Positions 4,597-5,240 of a stretch of 5,240 nt of DNA are shown in pieces. Below the pieces are notes generated by a model that ran no database searches, had not been told where the DNA came from, and saw only the letters and a program-made list of their open reading frames with translations. The stretch covers positions 1-5,240 of the forward strand of contig DFIE01000016.1 of the NCBI GenBank assembly GCA_002372735.1. The letters are read 5' to 3'. Source of the DNA: Clostridiales bacterium UBA3705. Lineage in GTDB: Bacteria > Bacillota_A > Clostridia > Oscillospirales > Oscillospiraceae. Made by a program: the position numbers and the translations under genes. Numbering within the stretch: position 1 is the stretch's first letter; the number at the start of each line of letters is the position of its first letter.

Positions 4597-5240
4597 TCAG
4601 CGCTCGTAATCGAACTCGAAATCGTAGATGCTGACGGTGTCTCCGTCCTCGATGCCCATCTCCTCCAGACGGGTAAACAGGCCGGAGCGCCGCAGCTGGC
4701 GGTCAAAGTACATCCGGGACTCATAGTCGCCGAAGTTGATGTCGTTGATCAGTTGGGCCAGCCACTTGCCCGAAATGATCCAGGTGTCGCCCATGTGCTG
4801 GATCTGCAGGTCCTCCGCCTCCCCGGCCTCGGCCAGGGGCTTGACGTAGTCGGCCTCGTAATAGGTGACCGGGGGCAGCTGGCGCAGCCGCTCGGCCACA
4901 TGGCGCATCAGGGGCCGGGTGCCCTGGGTGGTGGCCGCGGAGATCTCATAGAACTCCAGGCCCTTGGCGGTGACGTACTGGCGCAGACGGTTGAGATTGT
5001 CGCTGCCGTCATAGAGCAGATCTGTCTTGTTGGCCACCACAATCATGGGCCGGGCGGCCAGGTCGGCGGAATACTCCGCCAGCTCCCGATTGATTTTTTC
5101 AAAATCCTCCACCGGGTCCCGGTCCTCGGACCCGGAGACGTCCACCACGTGGAGAATCAGCCGGCAGCGGTCAATGTGCCGCAAAAAATCGTGGCCCAGA
5201 CCGGCGCCGTCGGCAGCGCCCTCAATGATGCCGGGGATGT
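4597..5240 (-). CDS. obg: GTPase Obg (CgtA/ObgE), C-terminal 213 residues (5' part outside the window)
   Basis: Obg is an essential GTPase that binds the large ribosomal subunit and links ribosome assembly with GTP/ppGpp status. The open frame enters at the window edge in the G3 region: IPGIIEGAADGAGLGHDFLR matches the Obg-type switch II motif (D)IPGLIEGA, with the Asp codon cut off. G4 is NKTD (visible residues 70-73, guanine recognition) and G5 is SAA (100-102). From about residue 118 follows the OCT domain that defines Firmicute-type Obg, with GDTWIISGKWLAQLINDINF and the terminal acidic VSIYDFEFDYER. The Obg fold and the G1 loop lie outside the window. The TTG at 5182-5184 is internal, not a start, because homologous sequence continues upstream. 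The stop at 4597-4599 is followed by the two-way terminator, so nothing is co-transcribed downstream. Confidence 0.96.
   Translation of the reverse strand, partial: IPGIIEGAADGAGLGHDFLRHIDRCRLILHVVDVSGSEDRDPVEDFEKINRELAEYSADLAARPMIVVANKTDLLYDGSDNLNRLRQYVTAKGLEFYEISAATTQGTRPLMRHVAERLRQLPPVTYYEADYVKPLAEAGEAEDLQIQHMGDTWIISGKWLAQLINDINFGDYESRMYFDRQLRRSGLFTRLEEMGIEDGDTVSIYDFEFDYER

Noticed and set aside
4077..4724. A 215-codon minus-strand open frame across the His-rich gene and the end of obg
   Set aside because: It crosses the terminator hairpin and overlaps the obg C-terminus in another frame. The plus-strand frame has a promoter, ribosome-binding site and terminator, while this one has none.
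5182..5184. TTG as the start of a 195-residue protein
   Set aside because: The frame continues upstream to the window edge with clear Obg G3 sequence, so this TTG is an internal Leu codon.

Overview
The window looks like chromosomal DNA of a high-GC member of the Clostridia (Bacillota), possibly an Oscillospirales-type gut anaerobe. The evidence is GC-rich coding sequence with strong AGGAGG/AAGGAG ribosome-binding sites, sigma-A-like TATAAT promoters in short AT-rich gaps, TTG and GTG starts, and housekeeping proteins (SecA, Obg) of Gram-positive type. The taxon is an inference, not a measurement.

Layout, left to right. Positions 1-298 (minus) hold the first 99 codons of secA, with its own extended -10 promoter in the 139-bp gap upstream. 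A GC-rich hairpin at 408-431 in the same gap ends the preceding minus-strand operon. That operon (438-3985, minus) encodes two half-size ABC exporters whose genes overlap by 4 bp (GTGA). They form an asymmetric pair: the upstream subunit (2219-3985, TTG start) has a degenerate Walker B (Asp for Glu) and H-loop (Gln for His). The downstream subunit (438-2222, GTG start) has intact catalytic residues but a degenerate signature motif (VSSGQ). This is the classic signature of a heterodimeric exporter with one active and one degenerate ATP site, as in TM287/288, TmrAB and BmrCD.

A 127-bp AT-rich control region (3986-4112) separates the ABC operon from a divergent small gene (4113-4541, plus). That gene encodes an unrecognised 142-residue protein with a histidine-rich N-terminus and one C-terminal membrane helix. 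The control region holds a palindromic -10 readable on both strands, a 15-bp dyad next to the -35, and a 10-bp direct repeat 19 bp apart. The small gene converges on the 3' half of obg (4597-5240, minus); a compact two-way terminator sits between them.

How the parts work together: secA (protein export) and obg (ribosome/stress GTPase) are conserved core genes. The ABC pair is an accessory exporter inserted between them, with unknown substrate. Translation of its two subunits appears to be coupled by the overlap and by a hairpin that hides the second ribosome-binding site. Whether the His-rich membrane protein is functionally tied to the exporter, with which it shares a control region, is open. 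No tRNA, rRNA, CRISPR array or insertion sequence was seen, and no gene-free stretch exceeds about 140 bp.
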